Shown here: one piece after another, positions 39,995 to 49,242 of the stretch
How the letters are laid out: each line of letters opens with the position of its first letter
How positions within the stretch are numbered: position 1 is the stretch's first letter
Assembly: GCA_028289445.1 (NCBI GenBank)
Contig: JANQPO010000020.1
Location: forward strand, 1-64,000
Source of the DNA: Tepidamorphaceae bacterium
GTDB lineage: Bacteria; Pseudomonadota; Alphaproteobacteria; Rhizobiales; JAKSCL01
DNA: 64,000 nucleotides
Reading direction: 5' to 3'
Program-made: the position numbers and the translations under genes
The notes under the pieces: model-generated
The model's input: only the letters and a program-made list of their open reading frames with translations
What the model was told of the DNA's origin: nothing
Databases searched by the model: none

Positions 39995-40370
39995 TTGCCG
40001 CCTCTCTCCGAGATCGCTCCCTCCCCGAGTCAAGGGACCGTCAGCGTATAAATTCGGGACAAAATGTTTATAAGTTTCGACGAAACAACCGGTTATGCGA
40101 AAATCTGGAATCGCATATCTAGTGTGGCCCCACTACCGGACCCCACATATGGTGTGGACCAAACCGCGAAACAGGGGAAGTCAGTGATTCGTGCAGCATG
40201 TGTTCCCGGTTTGCTCAAAATGTTAATGCCGACACCCAACAGTGGAAAGAGCGCGTTTAGTCTTGACTCGATTCGCACCAAAACCGTGAACGAAACGGGA
40301 ATCGTGTCGAGTCAGCGATTCGGTCCTTGTTTGTTCAAGAGTCGTTCTCATCGCGCTATCGGAGTCGCTC
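39995..40370. other. Structured intergenic region upstream of the helicase
   Basis: These 376 bases carry no gene and are noticeably less GC-rich than their surroundings. They hold a short direct repeat, GTCAG(T/C)GATTCG, at 40180-40191 and 40311-40322, each followed within about 10-11 bases by a GTTC half-site. There is also a wide dyad TGACTCGA (40263-40270) / TCGAGTCA (40308-40315) and a small hairpin around CCACATATGGTGTGG (40143-40157). The distal part has a LexA-type box (40333-40347). Confidence 0.55.
40333..40347 (+). promoter_or_regulatory. Candidate LexA (SOS) box upstream of the helicase
   Basis: GTTC-AAGAGTC-GTTC matches the alphaproteobacterial LexA operator GTTC-N7-GTTC exactly. 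It ends 23 bases before the GTG start of the helicase gene. No clear -35/-10 pair is visible around it, so promoter overlap cannot be shown. A degenerate copy (GTTC-N7-GCTC) lies at 40202-40216. A chance hit is possible, since about two such matches are expected in 64 kb. Confidence 0.5.
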
Positions 40371-43300
40371 GTGACCGTTTCTCCGCCGACTAGCTCGACC
40401 AAAGCCAGTCCAGGTCGTGGCGTTACTGCCGTGTTGGGGCCCACCAACACCGGCAAGACCCATCTTGCGATCGATCGAATGATAGCGCAGCCCTCAGGCA
40501 TGATCGGTTTGCCGCTGCGGCTTCTGGCGCGCGAGGTCTACAACCGCATCTGCGAAAAGGTCGACGCCGATGCCGTGGCCCTGATCACGGGCGAAGAGAA
40601 GATCAAGCCCGACAACGCGCGTTACTTTGTTTGCACGGTCGAAGCCATGCCGGGCGATGTCAGTGTCGACTTCTTGGCGGTCGACGAGGTGCAGCTCGCG
40701 GCCGATTTGGAACGCGGCCATGTCTTCACTGATCGCATCCTCAATCAGCGCGGCGAGGCCGAGACACTGCTCTTGGGCGCGCATACGATCCAACCATTGA
40801 TCGAGCAATTGCTGCCGGGCGCCAACATCATCTCAAGGCCGCGCTTTTCAACGCTCACCTATGCCGGCGACAAGAAGATCACTCGCCTGCCGCGCCGCAG
40901 CGCGGTCGTCGCGTTCTCCGCCAACGAGGTCTATGCCATTGCGGAACTCGTTCGACGGCATCGCGGTGGCGCAGCCGTTGTCATGGGAGCGCTGTCGCCA
41001 CGCACCCGGAACGCCCAGGTCGAACTCTATCAGAACGGCGATGTCGATTTCCTGGTCGCCACAGATGCGATCGGCATGGGACTGAACCTCGACGTCAATC
41101 ATGTTGCGTTCGCCAGCGACCGCAAATTTGACGGTTTCCAGCATCGCCGGCTGACCCCAGCCGAGTTCGGTCAGATCGCGGGCCGCGCCGGCCGCTATAC
41201 AACGGATGGGACGTTCGGTGTCACCGGGCGAACGGAGGCGCTTGAAAGCGATCTGGTCGAGCGCATCGAAGGCCACGACTACGAGCCGTTGGAAGTGCTT
41301 CAGTGGCGCAATTCCGATCTCGATTTCGCGTCGCCCGACGCGCTGCGTCAATCGCTTGACGCAGCGCCGCGTCAATCAGGTTTGGCACGCGCGCCCCACG
41401 GAGTCGATCGCGTGGCACTGGAAGCGGCGCTGAGCGATAGTGAGGTCGGCGCTTCGATCAGGGACGCCGAGGACCTGGCGCGCTTATGGTCGGTCTGCGC
41501 CGTTCCAGACTATCGCAAGATCGCGCCCGCCAACCACGCTGAACTGATTGTCGACATCTATCGACATCTGACCGACGACGGGACCATCCCGGAGGATTGG
41601 TTCTCCTCGCAGGTCGGTTTCTCCGATCGCATCGACGGCGACATCGACACGCTCTCCAATCGCATCGCCCATATACGCACCTGGACATTCGTCGCTAATC
41701 GGCCGGATTGGCTCAAGGATCCGCTCTATTGGCGAGAAACGACGCGGGGCGTCGAGGACCGGCTATCAGATGCGCTGCACGAAAAGTTGACGCAACGCTT
41801 TGTCGACCGCCGGACAAGCGTCCTTATGCGCCGCTTGCAAGAAACCGAGCAGCTGGAAGCCAAGGTCGAGGAAAGCGGCGAAATGCATGTCGAGGATCAT
41901 TTCGTCGGCCGGCTGGAAGGCTTGACGTTTCACCCTGACAGCACCACGGGAGACGACAAGGCCAAGGCGATCCGCACGGCGGCACAGCGCGTGCTCGCTT
42001 CAACGCTTGCGGAGCGTGCCGAAACGCTTTCGGCTGCCCCGGATACGGCTTTCAAATTGGAGACGACCGGGGCGGTGACCTGGATCGGTGCCGCAGTCGG
42101 CCGGCTCGAACGGTCCGATGACATGCTCGTCCCCCGCGTTATCCTGATCGCCGACGATCAACTGGCTGGCGCCGCGCGCGAGAAGGCACAGGCCCGCCTT
42201 CAATCATGGATAGACGCGCAGGCAAAGAGCCTCATCGGCCCGCTTTTCGATCTGCGGTCCGCAGACGGCCTCGATGGCCTGGCGCGAGGAATCGCCTTTC
42301 AGCTCGTCGAGGGCTTAGGCATTTTGCCGCGCCACGAAGTCGCCGACGACTTGAAGGCGCTCGATCAGCCGCTGCGTGCCAAGCTGCGCAGCCTTGGCGT
42401 ACGCTTCGGTGCCTATAACGTCTTCCTGCCAGCGCTCTTGAAGCCAGGCCCGCGCTCATTGCTGGCGCAGTTGTTCGCGCTGACGTCCGGGACGGCTGCT
42501 GAGCGCTTGAGCGACGTCCTCGCGCTATCGGCCTCCGGCCGCACCTCTGTTCAGGTCGATAAGGATGTTGGCGAGGCTCTCTACCGGTCGGTCGGGTACC
42601 GCGTATGCGGGTCGATGGCGGTCCGCATCGACATTCTTGAACGATTGGCCGATCTCATCCGCCCGTTGATTGCATGGCGTGACGGCGAGGCACCGCGCCC
42701 CGAGGGCGCCGAGCCCGGCAATGCCTTTAAAGTCACCGTCGACATGACCTCGCTGGTTGGCTGCGCGGGCGAGGATTTCGCCGCGATCCTGAAGGCGCTC
42801 GGGTATCGGAGCGAAACCCGCAAGCAGGCCGCCGTGCCGGAGCCGGCACCACAGGACGCGGAGACGGAAAAGACCGGCGCTGAGACGCCGCCGGGCGCGG
42901 ATGCCACGCAGGAGCCTCAGGCCTCTCTCTCCAAGAGTATGGATACGGCGCCGGCCGATAGTCAGCGCTCGGATGCAGAAAGCAGCACCGCGACACCAGA
43001 TGATACGGTTGAAGCTTCGAGCGAGGGTGCCCCGCTCGAACCAGCAATCGAAATGCCCTCCGATACCACTGAAAGTGGCGATACCAGCACGCCCGACGAA
43101 CAGGCCGCTAAGGAGCCGGCGCTCGTCGAAGTCACGATCTGGCGCCCGCGCGGGCCGGATCGACGTGGAGCGCGCAAGCCGCAACGTGACCCGGCCGACG
43201 CAGGCTCGGGGCGCGGTGCCGCGCGACGAAAGTCGAAACAGCGCCCTTCTGGAAAACCGCCCGACGGCGAAGACCGGCGGCAGAAGCGACCTGCCGCCAA

Positions 43301-43391
43301 GGGAAGAACGCGCCCGGCGCGGCAACCTGATCCCGATTCACCCTTTGCCGCACTCGCTGCCTTGAAAGATCAGCTGGAAAGCGAATCCTGA
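40371..43391 (+). CDS. Suv3/SUPV3L1-like DEAD-type RNA helicase
   Basis: Protein of 1006 aa related to the mitochondrial degradosome helicase Suv3. The N-terminal ATPase core has Walker A GPTNTGKTHLAIDRM (about 23-38), VDEVQLAAD as motif II and a second RecA-like domain with DAIGMGLNLDVNHVAFAS and QIAGRAGRYTTDGTFGV. The last 170 or so residues are low-complexity and rich in Glu, Pro, Ser and finally Arg/Lys (RRGARKPQRD, RRKSKQRPSGK), probably disordered and nucleic-acid binding. The GTG at 40371 has GGAG seven bases upstream. A LexA-type box precedes it. An RNA-turnover role is inferred from homology. Confidence 0.93.
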   Translation: MTVSPPTSSTKASPGRGVTAVLGPTNTGKTHLAIDRMIAQPSGMIGLPLRLLAREVYNRICEKVDADAVALITGEEKIKPDNARYFVCTVEAMPGDVSVDFLAVDEVQLAADLERGHVFTDRILNQRGEAETLLLGAHTIQPLIEQLLPGANIISRPRFSTLTYAGDKKITRLPRRSAVVAFSANEVYAIAELVRRHRGGAAVVMGALSPRTRNAQVELYQNGDVDFLVATDAIGMGLNLDVNHVAFASDRKFDGFQHRRLTPAEFGQIAGRAGRYTTDGTFGVTGRTEALESDLVERIEGHDYEPLEVLQWRNSDLDFASPDALRQSLDAAPRQSGLARAPHGVDRVALEAALSDSEVGASIRDAEDLARLWSVCAVPDYRKIAPANHAELIVDIYRHLTDDGTIPEDWFSSQVGFSDRIDGDIDTLSNRIAHIRTWTFVANRPDWLKDPLYWRETTRGVEDRLSDALHEKLTQRFVDRRTSVLMRRLQETEQLEAKVEESGEMHVEDHFVGRLEGLTFHPDSTTGDDKAKAIRTAAQRVLASTLAERAETLSAAPDTAFKLETTGAVTWIGAAVGRLERSDDMLVPRVILIADDQLAGAAREKAQARLQSWIDAQAKSLIGPLFDLRSADGLDGLARGIAFQLVEGLGILPRHEVADDLKALDQPLRAKLRSLGVRFGAYNVFLPALLKPGPRSLLAQLFALTSGTAAERLSDVLALSASGRTSVQVDKDVGEALYRSVGYRVCGSMAVRIDILERLADLIRPLIAWRDGEAPRPEGAEPGNAFKVTVDMTSLVGCAGEDFAAILKALGYRSETRKQAAVPEPAPQDAETEKTGAETPPGADATQEPQASLSKSMDTAPADSQRSDAESSTATPDDTVEASSEGAPLEPAIEMPSDTTESGDTSTPDEQAAKEPALVEVTIWRPRGPDRRGARKPQRDPADAGSGRGAARRKSKQRPSGKPPDGEDRRQKRPAAKGRTRPARQPDPDSPFAALAALKDQLESES

Positions 43392-43394
43392 TCG

Positions 43395-43772
43395 ATGGAG
43401 CGCCAGCGGATCGACCGGTGGCTGTGGCATGCCCGAATCATGAAGACGCGGTCTCAGGCGGCGGACCTCGCAGCCGGCGGGCACATTCGCGTCAATCGCG
43501 ACAAGGTCCGAAAGGCCAGCCACACGGTCAAGGTTGGGGATGTGATCACGCTCTATTGGGGCGGCCGGGTTCGCGTGCTTGAGGTCGCGGGCTTTTCCGC
43601 AAAGCGAGGACCGGCTGTCGAAGCCGAGACGCTTTATGCGGACCGTTCGCCGCCCAAGGCTCCGGCCACGCCCACGCGCGAGGCTACACGCATCGCACGC
43701 GTGCCTGGATCGGGGCGCCCAACGAAGAAGGACAGGCGCGCGACGGATCGGTTGCGTCGACCTGGGTCCTAA
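43395..43772 (+). CDS. S4 domain RNA-binding protein (HslR/Hsp15-like)
   Basis: Protein of 125 aa with an N-terminal S4 RNA-binding domain: RIDRWLWHARIMKTRSQAADLAAGGHIRVNRDKV...VKVGDVITL. The C-terminal half is basic and Pro-rich. In Escherichia coli Hsp15 binds stalled 50S subunits carrying nascent chains, so a similar recycling role is likely. The ATG lies three bases after the helicase stop, so the two are cotranscribed. Confidence 0.94.
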   Translation: MERQRIDRWLWHARIMKTRSQAADLAAGGHIRVNRDKVRKASHTVKVGDVITLYWGGRVRVLEVAGFSAKRGPAVEAETLYADRSPPKAPATPTREATRIARVPGSGRPTKKDRRATDRLRRPGS

Positions 43773-43918
43773 CTGCCTGCAGGTGAGTGTCGGGAAGCTG
43801 ACGCCGTGACGACGTGGCATCTTGATCCGATATCCACAATCGATTAGGCAAACAGCGCATTTTGCCGGAGCCGGCGCCGACCCAAAGCACCGGCCAGTTT
43901 CGATTAGAAGGCCCGTAG

Positions 43919-44257
43919 ATGACCTACATCGTCAATGAATCCTGCATCAAATGCAAATTCACCGACTGTGTCGAGGTTTGTCCGGTGGATTGCTTCTACG
44001 AAGGCGAAAACATGCTGGTCATCCATCCGGACGAGTGCATCGACTGCGGGGTCTGCGAGCCGGAATGCCCTGTCGATGCGATCAAGCCCGATACCGAGCC
44101 GGGGCTTGAGAAATGGCTACAGATCAATACCGAATTTGCCGAGAAATGGCCGAACATCACGGTCAAGAAAGACCCGCTCCCGGAAGCCGAGGATTTTGAA
44201 GGCAAAGAGAACAAATTTGAGCAATATTTTTCACCAGAACCAGGTGAGGGCGATTAA
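43919..44257 (+). CDS. fdxA: Seven-iron ferredoxin FdxA
   Basis: Soluble electron carrier of 112 aa with one [3Fe-4S] and one [4Fe-4S] cluster. Cysteine ligands are in [18 protein letters not shown] (residues 9-26) and [15 protein letters not shown] (about 40-54); the long acidic C-terminal tail is normal for the group. The ATG at 43919 is fixed by the conserved [10 protein letters not shown]. Located between the S4 gene and carD as in related genomes. Confidence 0.97.
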   Translation: MTYIVNESCIKCKFTDCVEVCPVDCFYEGENMLVIHPDECIDCGVCEPECPVDAIKPDTEPGLEKWLQINTEFAEKWPNITVKKDPLPEAEDFEGKENKFEQYFSPEPGEGD

Positions 44258-44610
44258 CCAATTTCGCGGTTGCTTGGGATAATTGGCACAAAAACCAAGC
44301 ATTTTGACCCGATAGTGACTGGCGGGGACTTCTTTTTTTCGCCGAAGCGTGCTATATATCCATCATCGTCGATCAGCTAATAGCGCGTTGACTGCCGCTC
44401 CCGCTGGAGCGGTTTTTTGCGCACGGAATTGCGAGATCATCGAAGTGCAGACGGCCGGTATCGGCGATTATCGAAATGCGTACATTGCAACCCAAGTGAT
44501 CCCGATAGCGGATCATTCGGTGTTAGCAAACATGCGGAATAGGCGGATTTGAAACACGAGCCGGCGTCTATGTCCGTCCGATACCAACAACAACGGGAGT
44601 GCAGAAGAGT
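44258..44610. other. fdxA-carD intergenic region
   Basis: This gap of 353 bases contains a strong -10-like TATATA (44353-44358) with a poor -35 (TTCTTT), an intrinsic terminator 40 bases further on (44395-44418), and a small dyad TGATCC/GGATCA (44497-44515) nearer carD. The carD promoter presumably lies after the terminator but no convincing one was seen. Confidence 0.55.
44395..44418 (+). terminator. Intrinsic terminator between fdxA and carD
   Basis: CCGCTCC-CGCT-GGAGCGG followed directly by TTTTTT: a perfect 7-bp GC-rich stem with a six-T tract. It lies 137 bases after the fdxA stop and 192 bases before carD. It may end the fdxA transcript, or a short RNA starting near 44365. Confidence 0.85.
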
Positions 44611-45177
44611 ATGAGCAAAACGAGCGCTCGACAGGATCAGGCCTTTTCGGTCAACGAGCATATTGTTTACCCAGCCCATGGTGTTGGTCAGATCACCGAG
44701 ATCGAGGAGCAAGAGATCGCCGGTGCGAAGCTGAAGCTCTATGTGATCAATTTCGAGAAAGACAAAATGACGCTGCGCGTCCCGCTGGCGAAGATCGCCA
44801 GTGTTGGAATGCGCGCGCTCGCCGACGCGAAGACCGTCGACAAGGGCCTGTCCACGCTGACAGGCCGGGCGCGGATCAAGCGCACCATGTGGAGCCGCCG
44901 CGCGCAGGAATATGAGGCAAAGATCAATTCAGGCGATCTCATCGCCATCGCCGAAGTCGTGCGCGACCTGCATCGCGGCGATAATCAGCCGGAGCAATCC
45001 TATTCGGAGCGTCAGCTTTACGAGCAGGCGGTCGATCGGATGGCCCGCGAAATCGCGGCCGTCAAGAAGATGACGGAGACCGAGGCGATCCAGGAAATGG
45101 AAAAGATGCTGGCCAAGGGTCCGCGGCGCGGTCCTCGGACAGAAGAAACCGAAACGGAAGAAGACAAGGCTGCGTAA
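44611..45177 (+). CDS. carD: CarD family transcriptional regulator (CdnL type)
   Basis: RNA-polymerase-binding activator of 188 aa. The N-terminal CarD/TRCF RID domain (FSVNEHIVYPAHGVGQITEIEEQE, about 10-65) contacts the polymerase beta subunit and stabilises open complexes, notably at rRNA promoters. The C-terminal helical domain ends in a charged tail. The ATG at 44611 is used; an in-frame GTG lies at 44599. It ends in a strong terminator. Confidence 0.95.
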   Translation: MSKTSARQDQAFSVNEHIVYPAHGVGQITEIEEQEIAGAKLKLYVINFEKDKMTLRVPLAKIASVGMRALADAKTVDKGLSTLTGRARIKRTMWSRRAQEYEAKINSGDLIAIAEVVRDLHRGDNQPEQSYSERQLYEQAVDRMAREIAAVKKMTETEAIQEMEKMLAKGPRRGPRTEETETEEDKAA

Positions 45178-45199
45178 GAGCCGTTCGTCTGACATGCGA

Positions 45200-45228
45200 A
45201 ACCCCGGGCCGTGGGCCCGGGGTTTTTT
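45200..45228. terminator. Intrinsic terminator after carD, shared with fhs
   Basis: An 11-bp perfect stem, AACCCCGGGCC (45200-45210) with GGCCCGGGGTT (45214-45224), encloses GTG and runs into TTTTTT on the plus strand. It lies between convergent carD and fhs. Confidence 0.93.
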
Positions 45229-45252
45229 CGTTCTTGCGAGAAGCTTCGGCGA

Positions 45253-46935
45253 TCAAAACAGCCCTTGGATCAAGCCCTCATCGTCGAGCCGGATAGCTTC
45301 AGCCGACGGCACGCGCGGCAATCCCGGCATGGTCATGATCTCGCCGCAGATGACCACAACGAAGCCGGCGCCAGCCGACAAGCGGACCTCGCGGATCGGT
45401 ACGCCATGGCCGGTCGGCGCGCCGCGCACATTGGGGTCGGTCGTAAACGAGTACTGCGTTTTCGCCATACAGATCGGCAGCGAACCGAAGCCTTGTTCCT
45501 CCCACTGCCGAAGCTGATCGCGGATTTTCTGGTCCGCCAAAGCTTCGTCTGCCCGATAGATCCGCTTCGCAACGGTTTCGATTTTCTCAAACAGCGGCAA
45601 ATCGTCGCCATAGAGCGGCGCGAATTGCGCAGCGCCGCCATCGATGATCTCGACGACACGATTGGCCAATTCCTCGGTGCCCTTGGAGCCCTCTGCCCAG
45701 TGGCGGCACAACACAGCCTCCGTGCCCATGGTCTCGACATACTCCTTGATCGCCGCGACCTCGGCGTCGGTATCGGTGATGAAGTGGTTGATGGCGACGA
45801 TTGCCGGAACGCCAAACTGGCGCACATTCTCGATATGTCGGCCGAGATTGGCGCAGCCGCGCTTCAGTGCATCGACATCTTCTTTGCCAAGATCGCCCTT
45901 GTCGACACCCCCGTTTGACTTCAACGCGCGAATTGTCGCCACGATAACGACGGCCTCCGGGGCCAGACCCGCCTTGCGACACTTGATGTCGAAGAACTTC
46001 TCAGCGCCCAGATCGGCGCCAAATCCGGCCTCAGTGACGACGTAGTCGGCCAGCTTCAACGCGGTCTTGGTCGCAATGACCGAGTTGCACCCATGCGCGA
46101 TGTTGGCAAACGGTCCGCCATGGATGAAAGCGGGATTGTTTTCCAATGTTTGAACCAGGTTCGGCTGCATCGCCTCGCGCAGGAGGACCGTCATCGCGCC
46201 ATCGGCCTTGATGTCGCGGCAGGTCACTGGGCTGCGATCACGGCGATAGGCGACGATTATATCGCCGAGACGCCGCTGCAGATCGTCCAAATCTTCGGCC
46301 AGGCACAGGATCGCCATGATTTCGGACGCCACCGTGATGTCGAACCCGGCTTCGCGTGGAAAGCCGTTCGCGACGCCGCCGAGCGAGGCGACGATGGACC
46401 TGAGTGCCCGATCGTTCATGTCAAGCACCCGGCGCCATACGACACGGCGAATGTCGATATCAGCCGTGTTGCCCCAGTAGATATGATTGTCGATCATGGC
46501 GGACAGCAGGTTGTGGGCCGCCGTGATCGCATGGAAATCGCCGGTAAAGTGAAGGTTGATGTCCTCCATCGGCACGACCTGGGCATAGCCGCCGCCGGCA
46601 GCCCCACCCTTCATGCCGAAACACGGGCCAAGCGACGGCTCACGCAGACAAATTGTGGTTTTCTTGCCAATCCGGTTCAGACCGTCGCCGAGACCGACCG
46701 TGGTGGTCGTCTTGCCCTCGCCTGCGGGCGTGGGGTTAATCGCCGTGACCAGGATGAGATGTCCGTCTGGCCGATCCCTCAATGACGCGACGAATTCGCC
46801 TGAGACCTTCGCCTTGTCATGGCCGAAGGGCAGCAGCGCTTCGGACGGAATTCCGAGCCGGTCGCCGATCTCCATGATCGGCTTCTTCGTTGCTTCTCGA
46901 GCGATCTCAATGTCGGATTTCGGGGCCCCAGCCAT
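45253..46935 (-). CDS. fhs: Formate-tetrahydrofolate ligase
   Basis: Joins formate to tetrahydrofolate using ATP, giving 10-formyl-THF for one-carbon metabolism. The 560-aa enzyme has the nucleotide-binding [20 protein letters not shown] near residue 70, [35 protein letters not shown], and a C terminus rich in conserved glycine motifs. The ATG at 46935 has AGAAGG just upstream. Convergent with carD and sharing its terminator. It suggests use of formate or serine/glycine-derived one-carbon units. Confidence 0.98.
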   Translation of the reverse strand: MAGAPKSDIEIAREATKKPIMEIGDRLGIPSEALLPFGHDKAKVSGEFVASLRDRPDGHLILVTAINPTPAGEGKTTTTVGLGDGLNRIGKKTTICLREPSLGPCFGMKGGAAGGGYAQVVPMEDINLHFTGDFHAITAAHNLLSAMIDNHIYWGNTADIDIRRVVWRRVLDMNDRALRSIVASLGGVANGFPREAGFDITVASEIMAILCLAEDLDDLQRRLGDIIVAYRRDRSPVTCRDIKADGAMTVLLREAMQPNLVQTLENNPAFIHGGPFANIAHGCNSVIATKTALKLADYVVTEAGFGADLGAEKFFDIKCRKAGLAPEAVVIVATIRALKSNGGVDKGDLGKEDVDALKRGCANLGRHIENVRQFGVPAIVAINHFITDTDAEVAAIKEYVETMGTEAVLCRHWAEGSKGTEELANRVVEIIDGGAAQFAPLYGDDLPLFEKIETVAKRIYRADEALADQKIRDQLRQWEEQGFGSLPICMAKTQYSFTTDPNVRGAPTGHGVPIREVRLSAGAGFVVVICGEIMTMPGLPRVPSAEAIRLDDEGLIQGLF

Positions 46936-47140
46936 GCCTTCTTTCTCCCTTGACCCGCGCACCGATGGCGCGGTGAAACTTTCGGCGACGCCTAGAGAAT
47001 TTCCGCTGCGTTTTCCAGCCTAAAACCGCGCCCGGCTAGTATAATTGCGACCTTTGGACCAATCGGCTACGGGAAACGCTTTGCCCATGCGAATTGCCGG
47101 CTTATGACCGATCCAACAGAACCCAAAGGCGGTGGTCGTC

Positions 47141-48742
47141 ATGCGTGACTTTCAGTTTCCTTCGCGATCCGTGGTGATGGGCCGCGAGGCGGCAGCCGCC
47201 ACGTCGCACCCGCTGGCGACACTGACGGCGATCGACATCTTGAAGGCTGGAGGCAACGCCGTCGACGCAGCGATTGCCGCCGGCGCCGTCCTGACCGTCG
47301 TCGAGCCGCAAATGACCAGCCTCGGCGGCGACTGCTTCGCCATCGTCCACGACCCCGACAGTGGCCTCCATTGCCTCAACGGGTCCGGCTGCACCGCAAA
47401 CACGCTCGATGTCGATGCGCTCCGCGCCTCGGGAATGACCGACATCCCTGCTGACAGCGTGCATGCGGTGACCGCGCCGGGGAGCGTTGCGGCCTGGAAC
47501 TATCTTCTTGCAACGTTTGGCAGGCTTGGCCTCGATCAAGTGCTGCAACCGGCGATCGATCACGCGGAACGCGGCACGCCGGTCGCGCCGCGCGTCGCCT
47601 TTGACTGGGCCAAGCACCCAATCGATCTCGCCCGCGATGCCGGCACCAGCCAGCACTATCTCGTTAACGGCCGGGCACCCATTGAGGGAGACATCATGGC
47701 GTATCCGGCGCTTGCCGGAACCCTACGCGAGCTTGCCGACAAGGGACCGGACGGCCTCTACAAGGGTTGGGTCGCCGACGATCTCATCGCTATGCTCCAG
47801 ACCGACGGCAGCGCGCTCACCCATGACGACTTCGCGGCAGTTGAAGCTGTTCCCGTCAAACCGATCGTCCGGCGCTACCGCGAGTTCGACGTTTTGGGCT
47901 TCCCGCCGAACACGCAAGGGCTGGCCATTCTCTTGATCCTCGGCATGCTCGACCGGTTCGGTCCATGGGCTGGCGATCCTTTGGACCCGCAGCGTCTGCA
48001 CATCTACCTTGAGGCGGTGCGGCGCGGCTACGCGGTGCGCAACCGCCACCTGGCCGATCCGGACTTCATGGAGATGACACCCGAGGCACTGGTCAGCGAT
48101 GACACGATCGATCGTCTCGCCGCAACGATCGATCCAGCACGCGCCACCGCTTTCGACGCCGTTCCAGATCTCACCGGCACGCACACCGTCTATCTGACCG
48201 TTGTCGATGGCGATGGTCGTGCCGTATCGTTCATCAACTCGCTCTTCGGCAATTTCGGCGCCAAGCGTACCGGTCCGAAGTCCGGCGTGCTCATGCAAAA
48301 TCGTGGACATGGCTTTAACTTGGTCGACGGTCATCCCAACTGTATCGCGCCGGGCAAACGGCCGCTGCACACGCTCATCCCGGGCATGGTTTTGGCGGAC
48401 GGTTTGCCACTCTACTGCTACGGCGTCATGGGCGGCGCTTATCAGGCGGCCGGTCACGCCTATGTCTTGTCGAACCTGATCGACTACGGCTTCGATCCGC
48501 AAGCCGCGCTCGACCTGCCGCGTGTCTTCATGGATGATGTCTTTGCACCGCACCAAACGGCCGTAACGGCCGAAAGCCGCATCCCAGCCTCAGCCCTATC
48601 CGCCTTGAGCGACAGGGGGCATCACGTGATCGACACGCCCGGCCCGATCGGTTGCGGACAGGCCATTCGAATTGACAAATCGCGGGGGGTTTTGATTGCA
48701 GGTTCGGACCCGCGCAAGGACGGGTTGGCGCTGGCCTACTGA
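47141..48742 (+). CDS. Gamma-glutamyltransferase family protein
   Basis: Ntn-hydrolase-fold protein of 533 aa. The N-terminal part has KAGGNAVDAAIAAGAVLTVVEPQMTSLGGDCF, typical of gamma-glutamyltranspeptidases. The predicted self-processing threonine lies in DLTGTHTVYLTVVDGDGRAVSFINSLFGNFG near 350. There is no signal peptide, unlike periplasmic Ggt, so a cytosolic glutathione- or peptide-processing hydrolase is more likely. The ATG at 47141 is preferred to a GTG at 47132. A consensus TATAAT lies at 47040-47045, though its -35 is poor. Confidence 0.92.
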   Translation: MRDFQFPSRSVVMGREAAAATSHPLATLTAIDILKAGGNAVDAAIAAGAVLTVVEPQMTSLGGDCFAIVHDPDSGLHCLNGSGCTANTLDVDALRASGMTDIPADSVHAVTAPGSVAAWNYLLATFGRLGLDQVLQPAIDHAERGTPVAPRVAFDWAKHPIDLARDAGTSQHYLVNGRAPIEGDIMAYPALAGTLRELADKGPDGLYKGWVADDLIAMLQTDGSALTHDDFAAVEAVPVKPIVRRYREFDVLGFPPNTQGLAILLILGMLDRFGPWAGDPLDPQRLHIYLEAVRRGYAVRNRHLADPDFMEMTPEALVSDDTIDRLAATIDPARATAFDAVPDLTGTHTVYLTVVDGDGRAVSFINSLFGNFGAKRTGPKSGVLMQNRGHGFNLVDGHPNCIAPGKRPLHTLIPGMVLADGLPLYCYGVMGGAYQAAGHAYVLSNLIDYGFDPQAALDLPRVFMDDVFAPHQTAVTAESRIPASALSALSDRGHHVIDTPGPIGCGQAIRIDKSRGVLIAGSDPRKDGLALAY

Positions 48743-48750
48743 GGAAACGG

Positions 48751-49092
48751 CTATAGCCTGACCGACCGCTTCCCGGTTAGTCGCGTCTGGATGGGCCGTT
48801 CGGCGGAGGCGAGATACCGGGTGACGGTCTCGTCGATTGGCAGACGACGCTTGGAGCGGGTCTGGGGGTCACCGGCCTCTGTCGCCAGGATGTGGGCGAG
48901 AAAGGCTGCTAGCGGACGCGCCGGACGCCCGGACCGCACGTCGTTGTCGATCGTCTGGTGTGTTTCGGTCGGAATGAGCATGCGCCCCGTGGGTTCATCG
49001 GCGCTCGACGCCGCATGCGGGTCGTCAGCGCGACCGCGATCGCCGTTAGGCGTCCGTGCAGATGGTGAGGTCGGTTCAACCGGCCGGATCAT
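48751..49092 (-). CDS. Hypothetical small protein downstream of phaR
   Basis: I do not know a function for this 113-aa protein. The first half is Pro/Ser/Arg-rich and probably disordered; the second half carries ARPLAAFLAHILATEAGDPQTRSKRRLP followed by TRYLAS, a pattern I associate with short conserved hypothetical proteins in Hyphomicrobiales (a 'FLAQLIA...PQTR-RR' block). That is recall, not a search result. The ATG at 49092 has a weak ribosome site. It lies 150 bases downstream of phaR and is convergent with the gamma-glutamyltransferase gene. Confidence 0.68.
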   Translation of the reverse strand: MIRPVEPTSPSARTPNGDRGRADDPHAASSADEPTGRMLIPTETHQTIDNDVRSGRPARPLAAFLAHILATEAGDPQTRSKRRLPIDETVTRYLASAERPIQTRLTGKRSVRL

Positions 49093-49242
49093 GGCGTGTC
49101 CCGAATTGGCACAAAAACGACTATCTCCTCCGACCTTGCAAGGATGCGGCCAGGGGGTGGCGTCTTTGCCGCTCGGGAGTGCAGCGATTTAGAGGTGGTG
49201 CGGCGTCTTCAGGACATCAGGCGCTGGTGGCGTGACCGCGCG

